Of a DNA stretch of 64,000 nt, positions 26,801 to 33,987 are shown one piece after another. A program made the translations under genes and the position numbers. The DNA is taken from NCBI GenBank assembly GCA_022494885.1, contig JAGVSM010002817.1:1-64000 (forward strand). Direction: 5' to 3'. Source of the DNA: Micrasema longulum. Lineage: Eukaryota; Arthropoda; Insecta; Trichoptera; Brachycentridae. The notes beneath the pieces were generated by a model. That model saw only the letters and a program-made list of their open reading frames with translations. It was not told where the DNA came from and searched no databases. The number at the start of each line of letters is the position of its first letter. The first letter of the stretch is position 1.

Positions 26801-29800
26801 ATTAATGTAATGGACGAAAACAATAAGCTTTGGATCGGCAAAGACTATGGAAACTTCATTGTTAAAGATTTAACGAATCTCGATGCGCCGTTTGTAGATT
26901 TAGTGGATCGGTACACAACTCCTCGCATGCCGTGGCATGATATAGCCATGATGGTAGAAGGAGAAGCCGCCAGAGATGCTGCAAGACACTTCATTCAAAG
27001 ATGGAATGCCCACAAATTGGAGAAAGTAAAGTAAGATACACAACATTTTAAATACATACATACACAGTTATACAAACCAAACTTTTCTTGGGTTTATATG
27101 ACAACTTTATTCGAGATGCATTTTGCGTTTATTTTATCTCTTATGTCTATTTTTTAAATTAACCAGTGTGAATGTTAATTATACATTCAACTTATTTTTT
27201 ACAGTGCAGTAATAATTAAAATGTTTTATTTCTTTCAAACATAATGTAAAGATGAATCCATAATCTTTATTAGTTGAAGGAAAAAAAAAATCTTTTATGC
27301 ATCTCAACCACTCAATTTATTTTTCAGGAACAATCTCACTTATCCGTTTTTACTTCCAAAGTCCTATTCAAATATTATAGTACCTGATTTACTACCCAAT
27401 TTGGAAAAATACACTGTCACAAGCCAAGTAAGCTACACTTTCAAACAAATAAATATATCTACAGTGGAAAGGAAAAAGTTCCTATGCGACATGTAGCTAA
27501 CTTTACAGAAGAGCCCAGGGAAAGTTTTTTTATTTTATTTATAAAAAATCTCATATTTAATTTTTTTATTTCAATTATGTTGGTATCACGTCAAAATAAT
27601 AGGTATATATGAGATTTTTTATTAATAAAAAAAAAAAAAAAACTTTCATTGGTTATTCTGTAAAGCTGCTACATGTCGCTTAGGAACTTTTTCCTTTCCA
27701 CCGTAGATACATATAATAAGGAAATATCTTTTTTTTTTTCAATTTTAAGTTAATAAGGGTCTATGAAATACTGTCGAGTAAAAAAAATTTTTTTTTTACT
27801 GTACAATATTGAATTCCCGTGAAAATGGTCCATTGCATTGGCTACGCCCCTAATATGTCACGATATGAGTAAATTTTAAACTTTGTTTGTGACCGTTTAA
27901 ATTTTAATAGAACATCGTTACGAATCTTGATGTCACAATTATCAAGACCAAACATGTCGCATTTTTGTAAGGACATGTTTTTTAATAATTTCTTTTTTAA
28001 AGTTATAAGTGAAAACATTTCTCCACAACATCCATATTGATTTTGAAAATACAATTAATTGTTCTAAATCCATGTCATATGTTTTTATCGGTATTCGTAG
28101 TATGTGATATTTCCCTATTCAATAGTATGTACATAATTCATTACTCAGTGTATTCATTACACTGTACAACACTGTCTGGTGTCTAAATCACTTTTCTGGC
28201 TCTACTTATATATGTATATGAGAAATGTTTATTGTTTTTAGATTTTACGTAGTTTAACGTGCTGGTCAGGCGGATTTGTGGATACAGAGTCCATAGAACA
28301 AAGCATACATGAAGCCTACATTGAAAGCATCACCAGAGCACAACACTATGTTTACATTGAGAACCAATTCTTCATTTCTCTTTCATACAACAACTTTTAC
28401 GTTAGAAACCAAGTAAGCAGTGTTTTTTTTTTTTTATTATCATATTATATATATATATAAAATTACACATTTCTACAAAGTTTCTTTGACTGCACGTACC
28501 ACTTGATTTTTTATAATTTAATAATCGACTAGTTTCGGCAAACACACCGTAGTTTTTTTTAGAGTTTGCCGAACATATTCTTACAAATAATCACTCATTT
28601 AACTTTGAAGATGGTATTAAAATATTACATATATATTTCGTTTTAATAAATTGAATAATAATGTTCCGCAAAGTTATTGCTTCGAACATTCAAAAAAATA
28701 ATTGTAATTTTATACATTTATTCACCAGTTTCTTAATGATGTTGCTCACTGATTAATGTTTTTCTCATTTATTTTGATCTTTATTATTACAGATAGGAGA
28801 ATCCTTATTTAATCGGATAATGCGGGCACATAAATCTGGTACTGTATTCAGGGTATTTGTTGTGATGCCCCTTTTGCCCGCCTTCGAAGGAGAAATCGGA
28901 ACTTCGAGCGGAACTTCGCTTCATGCAATTACACATTGGAATTATCAAAGTATTTCACGGTAATTATTCCTAATTTTCATTGCGAAAATAATAACAATCA
29001 ATAAGTTATCTGGACAAACCTTGACCAACACCAGTCTGCTATTGGTTGCTCGGAAGATATCGCCACCAACAATAAGCCTACCAATGTACACACATATTGT
29101 ACAAAAGTCAAAATAAATATTTGACAAGAATGGGCACTGGCTTGAGGCTATTAGTTAAAAAAATAGTCACTTTTATTGTTGGTTTTTGTGTTTAGTAAGA
29201 CAAATTTCCGAATTATGTAGTTTTAAAACAAATACATGATGCCGATTACTGTTGAATAATAATGTGTCTTAGATCTCTTTTATTTGACCTACTTGTACAT
29301 ATTTTATTTATTTAACACTTTATATACATATACAATGTATTATATACCTATAAGGATATATTTCCTTAAGGCAATTTTCTTCCTTCCTCCCCAAACCGTT
29401 CAGTTTGAGGAAATTACAGGTACATGAACATATTCTAAGGAACTATACTGAATCTTATAATTTTATACCAAAATAAAAACAAAGATTAACTAAAAAATAA
29501 ATAAATTAACACTATACTTTGAAGAGAGGAGAGGAGATGGGAATATTTAGATAGTGCCATTTCAATCTTGATTTAAATGTAAATATCTCTAGTCTCTAAC
29601 ATTCGTGGGTAGATTATTCCACAATCGAGCAGCTACAACTATGAAAGAGGAAGCAAAAAAAGTAGAGTGGTGAAAAGGTATATTAACCTATTAGTATCTA
29701 TTAACAATATTTTTTGTATGTCCTAATGTTTGTAGACAAGGCTGAATTTCACTCAAAATTGAAATTATTGTAACATAGAGATAAAAGTTTTTGAGAACGA

Positions 29801-32800
29801 AAATGGAAATCTGAGCATTTACAGGGTTTATGAACTGTCATTGGCTGGTTAGCCAAAAATATTTTTTCTGTTTGTTTCAATGAATTTCAATGTTTTTACA
29901 AGTTTATAAAAAAATATTCCATGCCCAAATACTTTTTTTTTGTAAAATGAATAATGGCTTCTTATTATTTACCCAAATATCTTCATTTTCAAACCGTTTT
30001 CTAAAATCAAAATTAACCTCTGCTGGAAAAATAGGAATCGATTGTGGTAGAGTGCCATAACACTACCACGGAATCAGAACCCAGTTTTTAACTTAGTAAA
30101 TGTATGTTTTTGCCTTTATACACATACTTATACACCGAATGGTGCATAGGACCCTGTATTAGTACACCAATTTCAGCGTAACTTTATTCTTTTTTTATTA
30201 CATGAAGGTAAGATGATCATTCTTACACCTCAGGTGCTAGTCCAGGGACAGGGATAGTGTTAATACAACATGTAAAATAATGTCAACCTTGTCAGAATCT
30301 CGCATGGTAGGCTAATGCACTGACCATTAGACCACAGGGGGGGCAAATATTTTACTGACTAATTTTGTTGCTACCAGCTCTCACTATCGATGCTTTTATC
30401 TGCTAACTTAAAATTACAAACATGGATAAATGTCATATACCACATAATAAATTAAAAATATTTTTGTGAGTCAAAACATAAAAGCTTTAACATAATCTTT
30501 TCGTTTGCATAATAATCTCATTAGTAATTCTAAAAATTTAATGGTGTTTATTATCTTTCTTCTTGCTGTGTACTAATGTAGTTTGAATAAGAAACACTGA
30601 ACACATATTGTTAGCAGATGTATTTAGTGTTCTCTTTCTGAGCACTGAAAATCAACATAATGTCATGCAGAAAGCTCAGAATAGGGGAATGAGGACAATA
30701 TTGAGATGTGGAAGATATGCAAAAATTCAACATATGTTGACGGTACTAAACATGCTTTCGATAAAGCAAAGAGTAAATCTAAATACTTTAGTGTTAATAT
30801 TTAACTTGAAAAATAAATGATTGCCCGAATACATGTTTTGTGATGTTCAGCGTAATAACGAAATTCATCGCTATCCTACGAGGGGAGGTGAAGGTTTCAG
30901 ACTCGCCAAAACAAGAATCCAGGCAACTCAAAACAATCTGTATCATAAAGGACTGAAGATGTTTAATGAGTTGCCAAAAGATATTAGGGATGCTGGGTCT
31001 ATCGCATCGTTTCGTGGGATGGCGATGATTTTTGTTAAAAACAACATCCGTATAGGTAGGTAGAGTGTCATCGGAAAGCGTCTGGATTTTATAACAGTGT
31101 TTTGTTTTTGAAATTATTTTTGTATATATATTGTTTATTAGTTAAGGTACAACTGGGTGTTCAAATTTCATTTGTACAACTATCTAAATAAATACATTAC
31201 ACATTACATAATATAGTGTAAATCTTTGTTAAAATTAAAAATTCTTAGTAAAGTTTTTTCACCTTGACAATGAAATAGTCATGTTCTGAAACAGGTCAGC
31301 GTATTAATTTTAATCGAGTGATTTTACATAAAATTTTTAAATGATTTCATTTGAAAAGTTATAAAGTTAGTACTTTCATCATATTTTACATCGTTGTATT
31401 TTATTTGTATCTTTCAGCGGTAAAGAATCATTGATACAGCGCCTTAAAGATGCCGGTATTGAAGACTCTTCGCAATATGTCACATTTCATGGTCTCAGAA
31501 CACATTCAGTGCTAGACGGAGAACCTGTTACAGAACTGATTTATGTACACTCCAAGCTGATGATTGTAGATGACAGACTTGTCATCTGTGGCAGCGCTAA
31601 TATCAACGATCGTTCATTGCTCGGGAAGAGGGATTCTGAAGTTGCGGTTTTAATACAAGTATGTGTTTTAATAAATAATAACATCGCATTGGATAAATGC
31701 ATTTGATATTCTGTCTCAGATCAATTTTACTAGGTTATATAATATATCGTCGGTAAAAAGAGTAAGTGACTGATTTATTTATTAAACGCCCAGAGGGCTC
31801 TTATAATAAACAGCTTAAATGTATATAAATTATACAGTTGTAAAACATATAATAATAATAATTTCACTCATTACATTAAGTATGTTTTGTAAACAAATGA
31901 AGGAATGAAAGTAAAGAAGAATTTAAATGAAAGGAAAAACACATTAAGGCTGTAGTCGGTAAATTTTGTTTTGAAAAAAGCATTAAAATGTAGAGCACAG
32001 AAAACACGTCCGTCTGCGGCCGCCAAATGGCCGGTCTGAATGTAATAAAAACCTAAATAAGATATTGTTTAAAATTGAATATTACAACTAGAATTATGGT
32101 ATTAAAAAAAAAAAAAATACAATTCTACAAAAAAAGGTTTTAAATAAACTATTTCGATAGTTTTAAATTTTTTATGGTATTACCGATTGCGTAATTTTAC
32201 GTAGAAATAAAGGAAAATTTTACAAAAATTTATGTGATTTAAAATGCTTATATTTCTTTTCAAAAACAAAAAATTAAGATTCTGTCGCGGCCACTTCCTT
32301 GTTAAATTTATTATCTTCAAATCATTAACATAATAAATTTAAGTTCAATACTTTGTCTTTATTGAGATCCCAGATTCATAAGCTTAGTCTAAATTTGAAA
32401 TGGCGTAATCTACCGGTCTAAAAGTAATTATATTTTCGTTATATAAAACTTTTAAGTACATTTTTTGATAGGAATACCTATAAAAAATATTGTTTTTATC
32501 TAACATATGATTTGAAATTTTTTTTTATTGCGCTATTTTTAAAAATCATTCGTTTTAAAATGGCAAAATCGTATGATTTCCTAATTTTGCGTTCGTTTTA
32601 CCCGACTACAGCCTTAATAAGAGTTGGAGAATTGAGGTGATGACTATTCAGCGGATAGGATAGCTGATTTCACTGTAGCAGGAGTGGTGTGGAGTAAGTC
32701 CAACAGCTCTGCGTAATTATTGGCGGTTCTGTGCATGCGATCCAGGGGAGAATGGCGAGTTTAGTTTGTACTATTTTACTCTATTGATTCTACTACAGCT

Positions 32801-33897
32801 AAAATTTTAGTTATATACACCACTTTTTACAGAAATTTATTCAGCGCCATATGAGCCAACACTCATGGATATCAGATGTAAATTTTGGCATTTACGTAAA
32901 AAACCCTCTTAATAAATTCACAAAATCAATAAATTATTATATTGCATAAATTGGACATGTTTGAAAATTGTTTTTTAGGTTTAAAATAAATTTTGTTTTT
33001 GGTATTTATTCTGCATAGCCCTAATAGTTTTACATCACACCTGTCTTACCTTCTATTAAGGCCTAAGTTCATGATGCACGGAAGGAATGCAGTAGTGATG
33101 TGATACCCAGTTGATTTTTGATAAAAATTCAAGAGTGTCAATACTCTTGAATAATTTTGCATAAGATCTTTACAATCTTATTATTGTTCATTATATCAGA
33201 GGGTATTGGCAAATTAAGTTTAGTGTAATCGAATTTTACACGTTTTTGGTTGACTGTGGATGTAGTCTCCGACAATACATTGTTTTGGAATTGATTAAAA
33301 ATATATAAACTTAAGTGACATGAACAATTTAACTTGATAGAAATTAAAAATACTATGTACATTGGAAATAAAACTCATATATACATTTCTAATTTCAGTG
33401 ACATTGAATAAAACCAATAAAATGTTAATTTTAACTATTATAAATTCCAGGACGAATCATTTGAAGATGGCAGAATGAATGGAGAAATATTCCCTTCTGG
33501 TAGTTTTGCAGGATCCCTCAGAAAACGACTTTTCAGAGAACATTTAGGATTAATTGACAAAAAAGATTCAGTGCGTAAAATTGACCTTAAAGATCCTACT
33601 ATCGATTCCTTTTATAATGACGTTTGGAAAGCAACATCCCAGATAAATACCGATACCTACGAAGAAGTTTTCCATTGCCTTCCAACGAATTCAGTGACAA
33701 GTTTCGCAGTGTTGAAGAAATATCAAGAAGAACATCGAGACTCTCTCTGGGTGAAGGATCCGGTCATTGCGAACAGTAAGATAAGTGATATCAAAGGACA
33801 TTTGGTAAATTTCCCTTTGGAATTCTTAGTTAGTGAAGTCTTAACTCCTCCGAATACGTCCATGGAGGGAATGATGCCAACTTCACTCTGGACATAA
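8625..33897 (+). CDS. Pld: Phospholipase D (PLD1/2 type), 17 coding exons, 1218 aa
   Basis: The enzyme hydrolyses phosphatidylcholine to phosphatidic acid and choline at cell membranes. Exons: 8625-8853, 17112-17262, 17925-18185, 19750-19870, 23763-23914, 24290-24421, 24498-24646, 25130-25362, 25463-25567, 25652-25791, 25872-26066, 26368-27030, 27328-27427, 28242-28412, 28793-28959, 31418-31658, 33451-33897. All introns are GT-AG and the 3657 coding bases stay in one frame. Order of domains: PX about residues 95-255, PH about 275-398, first catalytic half with HEKVVCID (H529, K531, D536) followed by GGIDL, a loop of about 210 residues, and second half with HSKLMIVD (H1034, K1036, D1041) followed by GSANINDRS. 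The end, MPTSLWT, keeps the C-terminus that eukaryotic PLDs need for activity. The length fits insect Pld, which is longer than vertebrate PLD1. The start is the first ATG in the exon after the 8612-8613 acceptor. An additional small N-terminal exon cannot be excluded. Confidence 0.95.
9110..9488. mobile_element. MITE with ~33-bp terminal inverted repeats
   Basis: Left end ATATCGTGGGTATACTGACA and right end reading inward on the other strand as ATATCGTGGGTATACTGGCA, both continuing AAAAA(A/G)CTTTAAC-like. 379 bases, AT-rich inside, no frame. Lies in Pld intron 1. Confidence 0.8.
9491..9596 (+). mobile_element. Partial copy of the foldback element family of 15080 and 61270
   Basis: GGAAAACCTTTTTGAGAAA, then GGCTTATAATATGTAATTGG and CTGGTTTAAGTG and TTTGTAACATT match the left arm of 15080-15430. 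It abuts the MITE 9110-9488 directly, which may have inserted at its edge. Confidence 0.55.
10448..10602 (+). repeat. SINE family C, copy 1
   Basis: tRNA-like head with GTCCCGCAGCTAGTGTTGCG and box-B-like GAGGTTTGAACCCC, then body TTGATTCCCATTTTCTAATA and ACAACTCGTGAAAAATGGC. The same order occurs at 49027-49188. Inside Pld intron 1. Confidence 0.7.
10918..11625. mobile_element. GC-richer probable retroelement end or solo LTR
   Basis: About 700 bases of clearly higher GC than the flanks, with no useful frame. It contains a TATA-like TTTATAAGG (11040-11048), a strong hairpin at 11422-11463, and ends in GAATCAATAAATATATTTTA, a poly(A)-type end. This suits a LINE 3' UTR or a solo LTR. No second copy in the window allows the limits to be set. 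Confidence 0.35.
11422..11463. repeat. Strong hairpin
   Basis: GTTCGGC..CCAAAACA pairs with TGTTTTGG..GCCGAAC around a 5-base loop, giving a stem of about 17 pairs with small bulges. Looks structural (RNA or replication hairpin) inside the retroelement-like block. Confidence 0.6.
12421..12505. mobile_element. Possible hAT-type terminal remnant
   Basis: GGGTTGGCAACCCTTTGTTG and GCGGGCCGCA resemble the ends of hAT-type non-autonomous elements. Short and without a visible partner end, so only a weak call. Confidence 0.2.
12734..12972. mobile_element. MITE with terminal inverted repeats, copy 1 of 2
   Basis: Colinear with 33988-34244: TATATTTGATCTT, TATAAAGGCTTT, TATCAAAGGA, AGTTATGACA, CATGTAAAGTTGAAGAAAAT then CACATCG. 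The ends are imperfect inverted repeats (ATATCATCGTGATCG versus CGATCATGACAATAT). About 239 bases. Confidence 0.75.
12984..13014 (+). repeat. Short tandem duplication
   Basis: AGTAATTATTTGCT occurs twice with a 17-base period, next to the end of the MITE at 12734-12972. Confidence 0.7.
13770..14245 (-). mobile_element. LINE ORF2 C-terminal fragment, frameshifted
   Basis: On the minus strand 14238-13987 encodes [19 protein letters not shown] and a basic region, the thumb or C-terminal part of LINE reverse transcriptases. After a frameshift 13979-13773 continues with [39 protein letters not shown] and ends VEKSFLY. A dead 5'-truncated copy in Pld intron 1. Confidence 0.7.
14254..14378 (+). repeat. 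SINE family A fragment
   Basis: Tail half only: AATCATCTTACCTTCACGTA, GAGATATGCTGTGA, GTGCCCAATGCACCATTAGT, then GGTGATGA. Matches 18770-18875. Confidence 0.6.
14563..14755 (+). repeat. SINE family B, copy 1
   Basis: tRNA-derived head GCCTCCGTGGTGTAGTGGCT (box A) and GGTTCCGGGTTTGATTCC (box B), then body with TGATTTTTCTCAAGCCTGGG and CACTGTAATTGGGCCTCCTG. Other copies at 42445 (+) and 50877 (-). Confidence 0.8.
15080..15432. mobile_element. Foldback element with ~80-bp inverted arms
   Basis: Left arm 15091-15175 (GGAAGTCTAGGCATTTACAG, GGCTGGTTTAAGTGGCCACT) is repeated inverted at 15252-15331. The right flank to 15432 carries the family end (ATAAACTCAAAATACTGTT) seen as perfect terminal repeats in the copy at 61270. 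In Pld intron 1. Confidence 0.75.
15440..17100. other. AT-rich remainder of Pld intron 1
   Basis: Low-complexity A/T-rich sequence. A minus-strand frame at 15564-15803 and a plus frame at 16067-16249 show no family features. Nothing else to annotate before the PX exon. Confidence 0.5.
17112..17262 (+). CDS. Pld: Pld exon 2, start of PX domain
   Basis: Acceptor TTTGTTTCAG, donor AATCT|GTAAGT. It encodes residues 77-126, including the family-typical [16 protein letters not shown] stretch that opens the PX domain and the LLSPNL segment. Confidence 0.93.
17925..18185 (+). CDS. Pld: Pld exon 3, PX domain core
   Basis: Acceptor ATACGTTTCAG, donor CCTAG|GTAAGC. It encodes about residues 127-213 and contains [20 protein letters not shown], the PX phosphoinositide-binding strand and helix, then a basic stretch ([12 protein letters not shown]) typical of the PX polyproline/basic loop. 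Confidence 0.94.
18619..18875 (+). repeat. SINE family A, full-length reference copy
   Basis: tRNA-derived head GGCCTCGTGGTGTAATGGTC (box A) and CAGGTTTGATTCCGG (box B), body with TTTCATAGTCCCTGGACTGG and CTGAAACGTAAGACTGATCA, tail with ACCAATGCAGTGTCCTATGT and GAATGAT end. At least eight partial relatives are present in the window. Lies in Pld intron 3. Confidence 0.8.
19750..19870 (+). CDS. Pld: Pld exon 4, end of PX domain
   Basis: Acceptor TTTTTTCAG, donor GCATTG|GTAAGT, ends in phase 0. Encodes RFPKKPEVL and the [12 protein letters not shown] helix that closes PX domains (residues 214-254). Confidence 0.93.
20075..20508 (+). mobile_element. LINE ORF2 C-terminal fragment and 3' end
   Basis: 20090-20405 encodes [13 protein letters not shown], then in another frame [36 protein letters not shown] and [12 protein letters not shown], the tail of a LINE reverse transcriptase ORF. 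A short 3' UTR ends in (TTGAA)n at 20490-20506. Broken by at least one frameshift or stop. In Pld intron 4. Confidence 0.65.
20588..20772 (-). repeat. SINE family A tail plus second module
   Basis: ATCATCATCATCCCCCTCC, GTGCATTGGAACACCAAATG match the family tail. 20660-20770 (GAGAATAGCAATCAAACCC, CACAGAACTCTATTCTTC) is the second module also present at 4288 and 63785. Confidence 0.55.
20800..21005 (-). repeat. SINE family D (tRNA-derived)
   Basis: Read on the minus strand it starts CCCTGGCGCAGTCGGTTAGA (box A) and GCGGGTTTGATTCCCACC (box B), then GTTGCAAGAAAGAAATCC. The only copy in the window, so its end is uncertain. Confidence 0.6.
22178..22435 (-). repeat. SINE family A copy
   Basis: ATCATCATCATTTCCTTTCT, ACACCTAATGGTGTATAAGG, GTACACCAACCGCAACGTAT, ACATGAAGGTAAGATGAGCA, then GAGTCGAACCCGAGAC as the inverted box B. 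In Pld intron 4. Confidence 0.7.
23763..23914 (+). CDS. Pld: Pld exon 5, start of PH domain
   Basis: Acceptor TTATTTAAG, donor AACAG|GTAAAA. Encodes residues 255-304: [20 protein letters not shown] leads into the PH domain, followed by a Cys-rich segment. Confidence 0.92.
24290..24421 (+). CDS. Pld: Pld exon 6, PH domain
   Basis: Acceptor CTATTTTCAG, donor CAAGG|GTAAAG. Encodes [19 protein letters not shown], the typical PH-domain second and third strands (residues 305-348). Confidence 0.93.
24498..24646 (+). CDS. Pld: Pld exon 7, end of PH domain
   Basis: Acceptor TTATTTCAG, donor AAAAG|GTAACA. It encodes residues 349-398 with the C-terminal PH helix ([14 protein letters not shown]). The upstream intron is only 76 bases. 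Confidence 0.93.
24729..24981. mobile_element. MITE with ~25-bp terminal inverted repeats
   Basis: Left end GCGGGTACATAGAATTAAGA and right end, on the other strand, CCCGCACATAGAATTAAGA, both continuing ATA. About 250 bases, fills half of the Pld intron between exons 7 and 8. Confidence 0.75.
25130..25362 (+). CDS. Pld: Pld exon 8, start of catalytic domain
   Basis: Acceptor TGCGTATAG, donor AAAGCG|GTAAAT. Encodes residues 399-476, including [19 protein letters not shown], a hallmark of eukaryotic PLD catalytic cores (conserved region I). Confidence 0.96.
25463..25567 (+). CDS. Pld: Pld exon 9, catalytic domain
   Basis: Acceptor TTGTTACAG, donor ATAAAG|GTATAT, phase 0 at both ends. Encodes [19 protein letters not shown] (residues 477-511). 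Confidence 0.95.
25652..25791 (+). CDS. Pld: Pld exon 10, first HKD motif
   Basis: Acceptor TTTTTATAG, donor CATAG|GTAATG. Holds HEKVVCID (H529, K531, D536), one of the two HxKxxxxD motifs that build the active site, followed by [12 protein letters not shown]. Confidence 0.97.
25872..26066 (+). CDS. Pld: Pld exon 11, first part of central loop
   Basis: Acceptor TTTTGTTAG, donor AAAAG|GTTAGT. After RLTDIGNVA it encodes a Lys- and Ser-rich low-complexity segment, the start of the loop that separates the two catalytic halves. Confidence 0.9.
26195..26350 (+). repeat. Interspersed repeat next to a Pld splice acceptor, copy 1
   Basis: Matches 52550-52713 in the same orientation: ACTCTTAAAAG, CAAGCAAAAGTCAGAATATT, AGCTCA.ACATTTGA and TTTTCCATAATTTATAAAAA. 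It ends about 17 bases before the acceptor AG at 26366-26367, so it probably supplies part of the branch-point region. Confidence 0.7.
26368..27030 (+). CDS. Pld: Pld exon 12, central loop and entry to second catalytic half
   Basis: Acceptor AATTCTTACAG, donor GTAAA|GTAAGA. At 663 bases it is by far the largest exon (residues 623-843). About the first 150 residues are charged, Pro/Ser-rich loop. From [15 protein letters not shown] onward the conserved core resumes, with [20 protein letters not shown] and the [11 protein letters not shown] helix. Repeat-derived sequence ends only about 17 bases upstream of the acceptor. Confidence 0.95.
27328..27427 (+). CDS. Pld: Pld exon 13
   Basis: Acceptor TTATTTTTCAG, donor AGCCAA|GTAAGC. 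Encodes residues 844-877 ([11 protein letters not shown] and following), the linker before conserved region III. Confidence 0.92.
27455..27711. mobile_element. Near-perfect foldback MITE in Pld intron 13
   Basis: The outer 55 bases (TATCTACAGTGGAAAGGAAA, AAAGTTCCTATGCGACATGT) return inverted at the right end (ACATGTCGCTTAGGAACTTT, TTCCTTTCCACCGTAGATA). The inner arms also pair (AAAAAATCTCATAT with ATATGAGATTTTTT), so most of the 257 bases can fold into one hairpin. Confidence 0.85.
27754..28125 (-). mobile_element. MITE-like element, copy 2 of 2
   Basis: Reverse complement matches 5623-6005: ATTAGGGGCGTAGCCAATGC, ATTTTCAAAATCAATATGGA, AGGGAAATATCACATACTAC. Ends only about 115 bases before Pld exon 14. 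A minus-strand frame at 27842-28054 is not preserved in the other copy. Confidence 0.65.
28242..28412 (+). CDS. Pld: Pld exon 14, conserved region III
   Basis: Acceptor TTGTTTTTAG, donor AACCAA|GTAAGC, phase 0. Encodes residues 878-934 with SLTCWSGG, then [15 protein letters not shown] and [11 protein letters not shown], the signature of PLD conserved region III. Confidence 0.95.
28793..28959 (+). CDS. Pld: Pld exon 15
   Basis: Acceptor TTATTATTACAG, donor TCACG|GTAATT. Encodes the [17 protein letters not shown] segment and a Gly/Ser stretch (residues 935-989) just before the second HKD exon. Confidence 0.94.
29297..29690 (-). mobile_element. 5'-truncated LINE, ORF end and 3' UTR
   Basis: On the minus strand the frame reads [19 protein letters not shown], breaks at a stop or small indel, then [20 protein letters not shown] and a stop, followed by a 3' UTR with the paired motif CCTTAAGG. 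A shorter copy with clear insertion marks is at 39561-39872. In Pld intron 15. Confidence 0.7.
29702..29858 (+). mobile_element. Left half of the foldback element family
   Basis: AACAATATTTTTTGTATGTC, TAATGTTTGTAGACAAGGCT, GAATTTCACTCA and GCATTTACAGGGTTTATGAA, then TGTCATTGGCTGGTTAG, colinear with 61270-61451. No right arm follows. Confidence 0.6.
30121..30346 (-). repeat. SINE family A copy
   Basis: ACACCGAATGGTGCATAGGA, GTACACCAATTTCAGCGTAA, ACATGAAGGTAAGATGATCA, GGTGCTAGTCCAGGGACAGG, and the inverted box A TGACCATTAGACCAC. In Pld intron 15. Confidence 0.7.
30606..31210 (+). mobile_element. 5'-truncated LINE: ORF2 C-terminus and 3' end
   Basis: A nearly open frame runs 30608-31063 with one in-frame TGA (30818-30820). 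It reads [40 protein letters not shown], then [18 protein letters not shown] and [19 protein letters not shown], a LINE reverse transcriptase tail. The 3' UTR ends AATAAATACATTACACATTA. Few mutations, so relatively young. In Pld intron 15. Confidence 0.75.
31418..31658 (+). CDS. Pld: Pld exon 16, second HKD motif
   Basis: Acceptor GTATCTTTCAG, donor ATACAA|GTATGT. Contains [15 protein letters not shown] (H1034, K1036, D1041) and [18 protein letters not shown], the second active-site half. The upstream intron of 2.5 kb holds two LINE fragments and a SINE. Confidence 0.97.
31775..32760 (-). mobile_element. LINE 3' end interrupted by a TTAA-flanked element
   Basis: Minus strand 32755-32640 encodes [19 protein letters not shown] followed by [12 protein letters not shown] and a stop. 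After removing 31948-32613 plus one TTAA, the sequence continues into a 3' UTR with CCCTCTGGGCGTTTAATAAA near 31800-31770. ORF family not recognised. Continuity across the insertion is inferred. Confidence 0.4.
31948..32613. mobile_element. Non-autonomous TIR element with TTAA target duplication
   Basis: Flanked by TTAA at 31944-31947 and 32614-32617. Ends are GGCTGTAGTCGG and, inverted, GGCTGTAGTCGGGTAAA, with a further inverted match in the next 20 bases. 666 bases, no useful frame. TTAA suits the piggyBac superfamily; a Harbinger-type TTA target is the alternative. Confidence 0.7.
33451..33897 (+). CDS. Pld: Pld exon 17, C-terminus and stop
   Basis: Acceptor AATTCCAG, stop TAA 33895-33897. 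Encodes [13 protein letters not shown] and the C-terminal lobe (residues 1071-1218), ending MPTSLWT. The nearest AATAAA (34102-34107) lies inside a MITE, so the natural poly(A) site is uncertain. Confidence 0.95.
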   Translation, partial: DESFEDGRMNGEIFPSGSFAGSLRKRLFREHLGLIDKKDSVRKIDLKDPTIDSFYNDVWKATSQINTDTYEEVFHCLPTNSVTSFAVLKKYQEEHRDSLWVKDPVIANSKISDIKGHLVNFPLEFLVSEVLTPPNTSMEGMMPTSLWT

Positions 33898-33987
33898 AAT
33901 TGGTATGTTAAAAATCAATGTTTTAAGTTTAAGATTGATCCCATATACCAAATGACCAATTTTGTTTCTGAATCACTAAATGCTTCC

